Assembly: GCF_032248695.1 (NCBI RefSeq)
Contig: NZ_JAVHXC010000004.1
Span: 357,831-421,830, forward strand
From: Dietzia sp032248695
GTDB lineage: Bacteria; Actinomycetota; Actinomycetes; Mycobacteriales; Mycobacteriaceae
Reading direction: 5' to 3'
DNA length: 64,000 bases
In this document: positions 1-6,907 of the stretch, piece after piece
How the letters are laid out: the number at the start of each line of letters is the position of its first letter
Numbering within the stretch: position 1 is the stretch's first letter
The notes under the pieces: generated by a model
Database searches by the model: none
What the model saw: the letters and a program-made list of their open reading frames with translations, nothing else
What the model was told of the DNA's origin: nothing
Made by a program: the position numbers and the translations under genes

Positions 1-305
1 AGACGGCCGAGATCGGCGACGACTGCATGATCTACCACGGCGTCACCCTCGGCGGGGTCTCGCTCAAGCAGGTCAAGCGGCATCCCACGCTCGGCGACCG
101 CGTCACCGTGGGCGCCGGCGCCAAGATCCTGGGTCCCGTGTCGATCGGGGACGACTCGTCGGTCGGCGCCAACGCCGTCGTCGTCAAGGACGCCCCCGCC
201 AACTCGATCGTGGTGGGGGTGCCCGGTGAGGCCCGTCCCGCCAAGTCGACCAAGGAGGAACTGCGGGAGGCGCAGTTCTACATCGACCCGGCCATCTACA
301 TCTAG
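1..305 (+). CDS. cysE: Serine O-acetyltransferase, C-terminal part
   Basis: This is the C-terminal end of serine acetyltransferase, which makes O-acetylserine for cysteine synthesis. The gene is cut by the left edge; the reading frame is open from base 3. What remains is the left-handed beta-helix with its hexapeptide repeats and the family signature GDDCMIYHGVTLGG, whose histidine belongs to the active site, followed by the typical tail (PANSIVVGVPG) and a C-terminal isoleucine, the residue that in many family members docks into cysteine synthase. The start and any regulatory region lie outside the window. Identity is secure from the motif; only about the last 100 residues are visible. Confidence 0.93.
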   Translation, partial: TAEIGDDCMIYHGVTLGGVSLKQVKRHPTLGDRVTVGAGAKILGPVSIGDDSSVGANAVVVKDAPANSIVVGVPGEARPAKSTKEELREAQFYIDPAIYI

Positions 306-401
306 CCGGACCGCCCCGGGACGCGTCGGCCCACACGTCCCGGGGCGGAGGCGGAGTGACCGCACTCCCCGTCACGCCGTCGGGGGCTAGGCTCTGCCCC
401 T

Positions 402-1745
402 GTGCGAACCCTTCCCACCACCCTCTGGCTGCGCGGGCCCCTGGCCGTGCTCGCCCTCGCGTCGGTGGTCATGGTCCTCCGCGCGCCCGACGAGCGGACC
501 CCGTGGTGGGGCATCACCCAGAGCTTCCTGGACGTGCACGTCTACCGGTGGGGGGCGGAGGCCGTCCGCGCGGGCGTGCCCCTGTACGAGGGCCTGCTGT
601 GGGGGCCCAACGCCCGCTTCTTCGCGGAGATGCCCTTCACCTACCCGCCGTTCGCCGCGCTGCTCTTCCAGCCGCTACCTCTCCTCTCCGAGCCGCTGAT
701 GATGGCCGGGTGGGCGACGCTCACCCTGGGGCTGCTCTACCTGGTCGTCCGGATGGCGTTCCGCGCGCTCGACTACGCGCCCGCCACCGTCACCCGGCAG
801 GTGTCCCTGTGCCTGGCCCTGATCTGCCTGTCGCTCGAGCCGGTGCGCACGACCGTCTGGCTCGGCCAGATCAACATCATCCTGCTCGCGCTCGTCCTCG
901 CCGACCACCTGCTGTCCCGGCTCGGCCCCGGGCACCGCTTCGCGCGGTGGCGCCACCTCGCCGGGGTCGGCAGCGGCCTCGCCGCCGGGATCAAGCTCAC
1001 GCCGGCGTTCTTCTGGGCGCACTGGATCGTCACCGGCCGGTGGCGTCTCGCGGTCGTCTCCGGCGTCACCTTCCTCGCGACCGTGGCCCTCGGCTTCGCC
1101 GTCATCCCCTCCGACGCGGTCCGATACTGGTCGGGCACGGTCCTCGAGTCCGGCCGCATCGCCCAGGACTCCGTGGTGTCCAACCAGTCGCTGCGCGGGG
1201 TGATCGCCCGGGTCCTCGGCGTCGACGCCGCGCCGACGGCCGCCTGGTTCGTCCTCGCGGTGCTCGCCGCGGTGGTGGGGTTGGCGATGGCGGCCCTCCT
1301 CCACCGGGCCGGTCACCAGCTGCTCGCGCTGACCCTGTCCGGGATGACGATGTCGGTGGTCTCGCCGTTCTCGTGGGGCCACCACTGGGTCTGGTTCGTG
1401 CCGCTGCTCGTGCTGGCGGTGCATCACGCGATCGCCGGGCGGCGCTGGTACCTCTGGCTCCTCCCGCCGCTGCTGTGGTCGGCCACCGCGGCCTGGGTGC
1501 AGAGTTTCCCCAACCCGGACTTCCCCGATGACCGCTGGGTCGCGATCGGGTTGTTCATGCTGGGCGGGGACATCCCACCCGTGATCTTCGGGCTCATCAC
1601 CAACGTCTACCCGCTGGTCTGGCTGGTCACGGTGGCGCTGGCGGCCCTCCTGCTCCGACGCGCCCGCCGGGACGGCACTAGGCTGCGCGGGTATGGGACG
1701 ACGGACGACTCGTCACCGGGCGCAGCGGGTTCTGGCCGGGGGTGA
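402..1745 (+). CDS. GT87/DUF2029 polyprenyl-phosphate-mannose-dependent mannosyltransferase, multi-pass membrane protein
   Basis: This 447-residue protein is built of about ten hydrophobic segments and matches the actinobacterial alpha-(1->2) mannosyltransferases (GT87, PimE/Rv2181-like) that extend phosphatidylinositol mannosides and lipoarabinomannan from polyprenyl-phosphomannose on the outer membrane face. The first extracytoplasmic loop carries DVHVYRWGAEAV followed by PLYEG; Asp44 is the candidate catalytic acid by analogy with PimE. LGQINIILLAL in the centre is also typical. The GTG start is chosen because the hydrophobic N-terminus begins there; a TAGGCT box about 10 bases upstream suggests a leaderless transcript. 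The last 53 bases overlap fdhD. Which glycolipid it modifies cannot be told from sequence. Confidence 0.8.
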   Translation: MRTLPTTLWLRGPLAVLALASVVMVLRAPDERTPWWGITQSFLDVHVYRWGAEAVRAGVPLYEGLLWGPNARFFAEMPFTYPPFAALLFQPLPLLSEPLMMAGWATLTLGLLYLVVRMAFRALDYAPATVTRQVSLCLALICLSLEPVRTTVWLGQINIILLALVLADHLLSRLGPGHRFARWRHLAGVGSGLAAGIKLTPAFFWAHWIVTGRWRLAVVSGVTFLATVALGFAVIPSDAVRYWSGTVLESGRIAQDSVVSNQSLRGVIARVLGVDAAPTAAWFVLAVLAAVVGLAMAALLHRAGHQLLALTLSGMTMSVVSPFSWGHHWVWFVPLLVLAVHHAIAGRRWYLWLLPPLLWSATAAWVQSFPNPDFPDDRWVAIGLFMLGGDIPPVIFGLITNVYPLVWLVTVALAALLLRRARRDGTRLRGYGTTDDSSPGAAGSGRG

Positions 1746-2514
1746 CGTACGGGGCGAGGTGACGACCCTGGCAGTGGAGGAGCCGCTCGAGATCCGGCTC
1801 GCCGGCCAGCCGTTCGTCGTCACGATGCGCACCCCGGGCGACGACATGGATCTGGCCGCCGGGCACCTGGTGTCCGAGGGCGCGGTCTGGCACCGCGATC
1901 ACCTGCCCGAGATCTGCTACTGCACCACCGTCAGCGGCCGGGCCGAGCAGGACTACAACACGCTCACCGTGACCCTGTCGCCGGACATCCCCACCCCGCG
2001 GTCCGCCCGGGCCTCCACGATGAGCAGTGCCTGCGGGGTGTGCGGAGTCGACTCGATCGACGAGGTGCGGCGCTCGACGCATTTCCCGGCCGGGCCGGCC
2101 GAGCCCCTGATCGACGCCGGCGTCCTGCTCGCGCTGCCCGAGCGACTGCGCGAGCAGCAGAAGGTGTTCGGCAGGACGGGTGGCGTCCACGCGGCGGGGC
2201 TGTTCACCCCGGCCGGCGAGCTGCTGTGCCTGCGCGAGGACGTCGGCCGGCACAACGCCGTGGACAAGGTCGTGGGCTGGGCGCTGCGCGCCGGCCGGCT
2301 GCCGTTGCGTGACACCGTCCTGCAGGTCTCCGGCCGCGCGTCGTTCGAGCTCGTGCAGAAGACGTCGATGGCGGGCATCCCGGTGATGGCGGCGGTGAGC
2401 GCGCCGTCGTCGCTGGCGGTCGACCTCGCGGAGGACGTCGGGGTGACGCTGATCGGGTTCAGCCGCGGCGACCGCGCGACGGTGTACACCCACCCGGAGC
2501 GCATCCGCGACTGA
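1693..2514 (+). CDS. fdhD: Formate dehydrogenase accessory sulfurtransferase FdhD
   Basis: FdhD carries sulfur from a cysteine desulfurase to the molybdenum cofactor of formate dehydrogenase, an essential maturation step. The 273-residue protein shows LAVEEPLEIRL near residue 25, the conserved CxxC loop (ACGVCG, Cys114 and Cys117) that relays the persulfide, EDVGRHNAVDK, and SGRASFELVQK near the C-terminus. All are family hallmarks and the length is normal. The gene overlaps the end of the mannosyltransferase by 53 bases, and a TAGGCT hexamer 8 bases before the ATG suggests its own leaderless promoter. No formate dehydrogenase gene lies in the window, so the client enzyme must be elsewhere. 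Confidence 0.93.
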   Translation: MGRRTTRHRAQRVLAGGDVRGEVTTLAVEEPLEIRLAGQPFVVTMRTPGDDMDLAAGHLVSEGAVWHRDHLPEICYCTTVSGRAEQDYNTLTVTLSPDIPTPRSARASTMSSACGVCGVDSIDEVRRSTHFPAGPAEPLIDAGVLLALPERLREQQKVFGRTGGVHAAGLFTPAGELLCLREDVGRHNAVDKVVGWALRAGRLPLRDTVLQVSGRASFELVQKTSMAGIPVMAAVSAPSSLAVDLAEDVGVTLIGFSRGDRATVYTHPERIRD

Positions 2515-2535
2515 GCCCCGCGGCCCGACCCCCGC

Positions 2536-3189
2536 TCAGTCGCCGGCGGACGAGCGGTACTCGAGCATGGGGACGAGGAACCGGCGCGCGAGAAGCTCGA
2601 GCGCGGCGTCGTCGCCCAGGTCGACCAGGTCGGTGGGGATGGTGAGGTAGGAGGCGCAGATCCGGACGAACATCTCGGCGACCAGGTCCACCTCGAGCCG
2701 GGGATCCAGGCCTCCGGCCCGCTGTTCGGCCTCCAGTCGTCCCGCCACGAAGCGGCGCACCGTGGCGATCATCTGCCCGTCCTTGCCGATGAGCGAGCCG
2801 ATCACCGAATCGCGCTCGTTCTCCAGCAGGTGCGTGAGCAGTGGATTGGTGCCGAAGGCGCGCAGGGACCCCACGAACGCCGCCACCACCCTGTCGGCGA
2901 CCCCGCGGTGGGCCGCGACCTCCGCGGAGAACCGGGCGAAGTAGCGCTCGAACTCGCGCAGCACCACCTCATCGACCAGCGCGTCCTTGGTCTCGAACTT
3001 GCGGTACACGGTGATCCGGGCGGCGCCCGCGCGGCGGGCGACCTCGTCCATGGACGAGTGCCGGATGCCGCGCGTGCTGAACAGCTCGTAGGCCGCGTCG
3101 AGGATCCGCGTGCGGGTCGCATCCCCGGTCGCGGCCCGTGAGACCGTGGCCGCCCCGGGAACGGGCGGGCCGGACCGCGCCTGGGTCAT
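2536..3189 (-). CDS. TetR-family regulator divergent from the lcp-like gene
   Basis: This is a 217-residue one-component repressor with an N-terminal helix-turn-helix (TRTRILDAAYELFSTRG, then the recognition part AGAARITVYRKF) and a helical ligand domain. The ATG at 3189 is used because a GGGAGGAG ribosome-binding site sits just ahead of it; an in-frame start further upstream would run through the operator. The gene is divergent from the latex-clearing-protein-like gene, an arrangement known for the LcpR regulators of rubber degraders, and the shared intergenic DNA carries a palindrome. I infer that it represses itself and the oxygenase gene; the inducer is unknown. Confidence 0.85.
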   Translation of the reverse strand: MTQARSGPPVPGAATVSRAATGDATRTRILDAAYELFSTRGIRHSSMDEVARRAGAARITVYRKFETKDALVDEVVLREFERYFARFSAEVAAHRGVADRVVAAFVGSLRAFGTNPLLTHLLENERDSVIGSLIGKDGQMIATVRRFVAGRLEAEQRAGGLDPRLEVDLVAEMFVRICASYLTIPTDLVDLGDDAALELLARRFLVPMLEYRSSAGD

Positions 3190-3282
3190 GGTGACTCCTC
3201 CCTCGCCGGACCGGTCGTCCACCGTCAGTTCTACCGCCATCGCGCCCGCCCCTTGTGATGCAGACCACACGATGCTAGGAAT

Positions 3283-3315
3283 GGTACTACGAAACAGAAA
3301 TTGTTTCATTGCACC
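3283..3315. promoter_or_regulatory. Palindromic operator between tetR and lcp-like gene
   Basis: The core is GAAACA-N5-TGTTTC (3291-3307). The symmetry extends outward to GGT (3283-3285) and ACC (3313-3315), so 11 of 14 positions per arm pair. It sits in the only gap between the divergent TetR and lcp-like genes, which is where a TetR dimer site regulating both is expected. Binding itself is inferred. Confidence 0.6.
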
Positions 3316-3386
3316 ATCGGATCATCGCACCAGCCATCGACCGGCGCTCGGCGTGTCGAGCGGCCGCGGGACGACGAGGAGCCACG

Positions 3387-4610
3387 ATGCACGAGTTGAA
3401 CAGGCGGTCGCTGCTGCGGGCCGGCGGGACCCTGGGCGCGGCGGGCGTCCTGGCGGCGGCCACCCAGGCGGTCCCGTGGACGTGGTCCCCGGCGTGGTCG
3501 CGTCCGGGCGAGGGCAGCGGCGCGGACCCGCGGGCGGTGTACGACCCGGAGGCCGACGAGCTGATCGGCAGGCTGATCGACCGGGGCGAGATCCCACGGG
3601 TCAACGACATGCTGCGGGGCTGGACCACCAACGCCCAGCCCGTGCCCGCCGGTCTGCCCGGTGGCCTGGGCGATTTCCTCGAGCGCGCCGTGCGTCTGCC
3701 CGAGTGGACGGACCACCGCAAGCTCGCCGACGCGGTGCGGTTCAACGAGAAGCGCGGCACCTATCTGGGCGTGTTGTACGGGTTCGCCAGCGGCATGATG
3801 AGCACGGTCATCCCCCGCGAGGCCCGCGCGGTGTACTACTCCAAGGGCGGCTCGGACATGAAGTCGCGCATCAGCAAGACCGCCAAGCTGGGTTACGACG
3901 TGGGCGCGCGGAACGCCTATCAACCGGACGGCGAGATGGCCGTGACGGCGGTCAAGACCCGGATGTCCCACGCGGCCGTGCGGCACCTCCTGCCGCGGTC
4001 GCCACACTGGGACCGCGCGGCGGACGAGGCCCGGCCGATCAGCCAGGCCGACATCATGGTCACGTGGCACAGCCTGCCCACGACCGTCATGCGCAACCTG
4101 CGGGCGTGGGGCGTCCCGCTGGACCCGGCGGAGTCGGAGGGGTTCCTGCACTCGTGGCAGGTGACGGCGTACATGCTGGGGGTCGAGGACCAGTACATCC
4201 CGGCGACGTGGGACACGGCGGACCTGCAGGCCCGACAGGTGCTCGACCCGATCCTCGCGCCGACGCCGGAGGGCCTGAAGCTCGCCGACATGCTGCTCGA
4301 CCTGGGCTACAACATCGACCTCACGCTGCTGACCCGGCCGGTGCTGGGCGCGCTGACCCGCTTCATCCTCGGCGACCAGATCGCCGACTGGCTCCACATC
4401 CCGCGTGAACCGGTGTGGAGCCCGCTGCTCGAGACGGCGTGGGGACCGTTCGTCGCGGTCCGCGAGGGCCTGCTCACCGCGGGTGTGCCGCGGGAGACGT
4501 ACTGGATGATCGACGAGCTCCTGCGTCAGTTCGTCCTGTACTACATGGCCGAGCTGCGGATGCCGATCGCCATCGAGATCCCGACGTTCAACAATCCGAA
4601 CTACGGCTGA
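3387..4610 (+). CDS. lcp: Latex-clearing-protein-like rubber oxygenase (DUF2236), Tat-exported b-type haem protein
   Basis: Lcp proteins are secreted b-type cytochromes that cleave the double bonds of poly(cis-1,4-isoprene) with O2. This protein has 407 residues, the same length as the model enzyme LcpK30. A twin-arginine-like signal (NRRSLLRAGG then a hydrophobic stretch) starts it. Every key LcpK30 residue is present at a constant offset of -3: Glu145 (E148, proposed base), Arg161 (R164), Lys164 (K167, distal haem ligand), Thr165 (T168) and His195 (H198, proximal haem ligand). TWHSLPTTVMR follows. The ATG at 3387 has a GAGGAG site and places the signal at the N-terminus. The 3' end overlaps the convergent exporter gene by 10 bases. 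A related MpaB-type oxygenase with another lipid substrate is the alternative. Confidence 0.82.
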   Translation: MHELNRRSLLRAGGTLGAAGVLAAATQAVPWTWSPAWSRPGEGSGADPRAVYDPEADELIGRLIDRGEIPRVNDMLRGWTTNAQPVPAGLPGGLGDFLERAVRLPEWTDHRKLADAVRFNEKRGTYLGVLYGFASGMMSTVIPREARAVYYSKGGSDMKSRISKTAKLGYDVGARNAYQPDGEMAVTAVKTRMSHAAVRHLLPRSPHWDRAADEARPISQADIMVTWHSLPTTVMRNLRAWGVPLDPAESEGFLHSWQVTAYMLGVEDQYIPATWDTADLQARQVLDPILAPTPEGLKLADMLLDLGYNIDLTLLTRPVLGALTRFILGDQIADWLHIPREPVWSPLLETAWGPFVAVREGLLTAGVPRETYWMIDELLRQFVLYYMAELRMPIAIEIPTFNNPNYG

Positions 4611-6157
4611 GCCACGGCGACCGCGTCGCTCTCCTCGCGCCGGTCGTCGCGCTCGGCGTGGGGCACGTAGCCCCGCCCGGGCGCGATGAACAGCAGCAGC
4701 AGCGCGGCGCCCGCCGCGACGAGCCCCAGGGCGAGGAGGGCGTCGGAGATGCCGGCGGTGAAGATCTCGGCGGCGGCGTCGACGATCGGCTGCGCGGCGG
4801 GCCCGGCGACCGCGCCGAACTCCACGGCCCCGGCGAACGATCCGGCGACCGCGTCCCGTGCCGCCTCGGGGACGCCCGGGAGGACCGCTCCGATGTCGGC
4901 GGCGTACCGGCCGGCGAGGAGGCTGCCGGAGATGGCGATGCCGATGGCGGCGCCCACCTCGCGCATCGCGTCGTTGACCGCGGCGGCCACCCCCTGCTCG
5001 TCGACGGGGATGTCGGACACGATCGCCGAGGTCGCGGGCGCGGTGGACAGTCCCAGGCCGACGCTCGCGATGACCATCGGCCACAGGATGTCGATGTAGC
5101 TCGAGTCCACGTCCAGCCGCGAGAGCAGGATCATCCCGGCGGCGATCGCGCCGACGCCCACCACGGACACCGCCCGCAGGCCGACGGCGGCGGTGAGGCG
5201 GGGTGAGAGCAGCGAGAACACCATGACGGGCACCACCATGGGGGCCAGGGACAGGGACGCCCCGATCGCGTCGTAGTCCTTGACCAGCTGCAAGTACTGC
5301 ACGATGAGCAGGAAGAACCCGAAGATCGTGAGGAACTGCATGCCCACGGACACGGACCCCGCCGAGAAGCCGCGGCGCGTGAAGTAGCGCACGTCGAGGA
5401 TCGGGTCCCCCGCCCGGAGTTCGACGAGGATGAAGGCGATCAGACTCACGGCGGAGGTGACGAGGGCGACGACGACGGGGGCCGCGCCGAAACTGGTGTG
5501 CGCGCCCTCGATGAGCCCGAAGACCACCCCTCCCACCGCGAGGGCGGAGAAGACGGCACCGGCGACGTCCGGCCGACCGCGCCGGGAGGCCACGGATTCA
5601 CCGATCGTGAACGCCGCCACCAGCACCACCAGGCCCAGGACCGAGTAGACGGCGAAGATCGATTTCCACGACCACACCTGCAGCATGAGCCCGGAGCCGA
5701 TGAGGCCGACGATCCCGCCGATGCCGGCGAACCCGGCCCACGTGCCGACGGCCGTGCCGCGTCGTTCGGGCGGGAAGCTCGCGGTGAGCAGGGACAGCGT
5801 CGAGGGCATGACGAACGCCGCGCCGACGCCGGCGACCGCGCGCAGGATGATGAGCCACAGCGGCGAGTCGAGCCACAGCGGCAGCGCCGAGGACACGGTG
5901 AACAGGGCCAGCCCCACGATGAGGGTGGCGCGGCGACCGAAGCGGTCACCGAGGGCGCCTGCGGTGAGCACGAGCGCGGCCAGCGCGAGCGTGTAGGAGT
6001 CGACGATCCAGGTGAGTTCTGCCTGCGTCGCGCCGATCGCCACGGCGATGTCGGGCAGCGACGTGTACAGCGCGGACATGGTGGCCACGACCAGCGAGAC
6101 CGCGACGACGTTGACGAACAGCAGCCAGCGTCGCCGTCCGGTGGACAGTTCCAGCAC
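4601..6157 (-). CDS. MFS drug exporter, DHA2 (14-TM) family
   Basis: This 518-residue proton-driven efflux protein resembles LfrA/QacA-type exporters of dyes, quaternary ammonium compounds and antibiotics. It shows motif A between TM2 and TM3 (GALGDRFGRR), the WIVDSYTLALAAL segment of DHA2 transporters, PSTLSLLTASFPP after TM4 (motif C region) and 14 hydrophobic spans. The GTG start at 6157 follows a strong AGGAGG site. It is divergent from a TetR gene with a palindrome in between, the usual repressor-exporter arrangement. Its 3' end overlaps the lcp-like gene tail to tail by 10 bases. The substrate is not predictable. Confidence 0.87.
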   Translation of the reverse strand: MLELSTGRRRWLLFVNVVAVSLVVATMSALYTSLPDIAVAIGATQAELTWIVDSYTLALAALVLTAGALGDRFGRRATLIVGLALFTVSSALPLWLDSPLWLIILRAVAGVGAAFVMPSTLSLLTASFPPERRGTAVGTWAGFAGIGGIVGLIGSGLMLQVWSWKSIFAVYSVLGLVVLVAAFTIGESVASRRGRPDVAGAVFSALAVGGVVFGLIEGAHTSFGAAPVVVALVTSAVSLIAFILVELRAGDPILDVRYFTRRGFSAGSVSVGMQFLTIFGFFLLIVQYLQLVKDYDAIGASLSLAPMVVPVMVFSLLSPRLTAAVGLRAVSVVGVGAIAAGMILLSRLDVDSSYIDILWPMVIASVGLGLSTAPATSAIVSDIPVDEQGVAAAVNDAMREVGAAIGIAISGSLLAGRYAADIGAVLPGVPEAARDAVAGSFAGAVEFGAVAGPAAQPIVDAAAEIFTAGISDALLALGLVAAGAALLLLFIAPGRGYVPHAERDDRREESDAVAVAQP

Positions 6158-6186
6158 GGGGCCTCCTGGGTGGGCGGGACGAGAAA

Positions 6187-6203
6187 CGCTACCGATGGTA
6201 TCG
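6187..6203. promoter_or_regulatory. Candidate TetR operator between exporter and its regulator
   Basis: CGCTACC-GAT-GGTATCG is a 7-3-7 inverted repeat with one mismatch, located about 30 bases upstream of the exporter start. Position and symmetry fit a TetR operator; the binding protein is inferred to be the product of the neighbouring gene. Confidence 0.5.
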
Positions 6204-6253
6204 CTTCAGCCCCGCCACCGTAACCCACGACCGGTCCGCGGCGGCGGGCCACA

Positions 6254-6907
6254 ATGGTGGTCATGTCCACGCCGACCGATCCGCGCCGCGCCCGTTCCCG
6301 CAGCAAACTCCTCGACGCCGCGGCGGACCTGCTCGTCTCGGGCGGGGCGGCGGCCGTGACGGTCGAGGCGGTGACCCGCCTGTCCGGGGTCGCGCGGACC
6401 ACGCTGTACCGCAACTTCCCGTCCACGGACTCGCTCATCGCGGCCGCGTTCCGCCGCCTGCTGCCCGCGCCGGAGTCTCCCCCGGCGGACGCCCCGCTGC
6501 GGGAACAGCTGCTGCACCTGAGCGGGGAGATGACCCGGCTCATCCAGGACGCGCCCCTGCAGCAGTCGATGCTCGGGTGGCTGGCGATGGGTCGCGGCGC
6601 CTCCGACGACGACGAGGTGGGACAGCTGCGTCGCGGGATCGTCGACTCCTACGCCGCGCCCCTGCACGCGGTGCTCTCCGCCGCGGAGGCCGACGGCACG
6701 CTCGTGCCGGGTGACCGCGACCTGGCCGTGGCGCAGCTCGCCGGGCCGGTGGTGCTCGCCCGCATGATCGGCCTGCGCCCGCTCACCGCCGCCGACGTCG
6801 AGCAGCTGGTCGACGACTTCCTCCGCGCGCGCCTCGCAGCGGGCCCCGGGAACACGGGGGACGCGGAGAACGCGGGGGACGCGGAAAACACCGAGGGAGC
6901 CGGGTGA
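6254..6907 (+). CDS. TetR-family regulator of the adjacent exporter
   Basis: A 217-residue repressor: RRARSRSKLLDAAADLLVSG begins the DNA-binding domain and LSGVARTTLYRNFPS is the recognition helix region. The remainder is a helical ligand-binding domain, ending in a low-complexity acidic tail of short near-repeats (GNTGDAENAGDAENTEG). It is divergent from the DHA2 exporter. A second in-frame ATG at 6263 is an equally possible start, since neither has a strong ribosome-binding site. The stop codon overlaps the GTG of the downstream MobA-MoeA gene, so the two are probably co-transcribed although they are not obviously related in function. Confidence 0.83.
   Translation: MVVMSTPTDPRRARSRSKLLDAAADLLVSGGAAAVTVEAVTRLSGVARTTLYRNFPSTDSLIAAAFRRLLPAPESPPADAPLREQLLHLSGEMTRLIQDAPLQQSMLGWLAMGRGASDDDEVGQLRRGIVDSYAAPLHAVLSAAEADGTLVPGDRDLAVAQLAGPVVLARMIGLRPLTAADVEQLVDDFLRARLAAGPGNTGDAENAGDAENTEGAG

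Noticed and set aside
3306..5084. 592-residue open frame spanning the lcp-like gene and part of the exporter on the minus strand
   Set aside because: It is out of phase with both real genes and is composed of Arg/His/Pro runs. Both overlapped genes are well supported.
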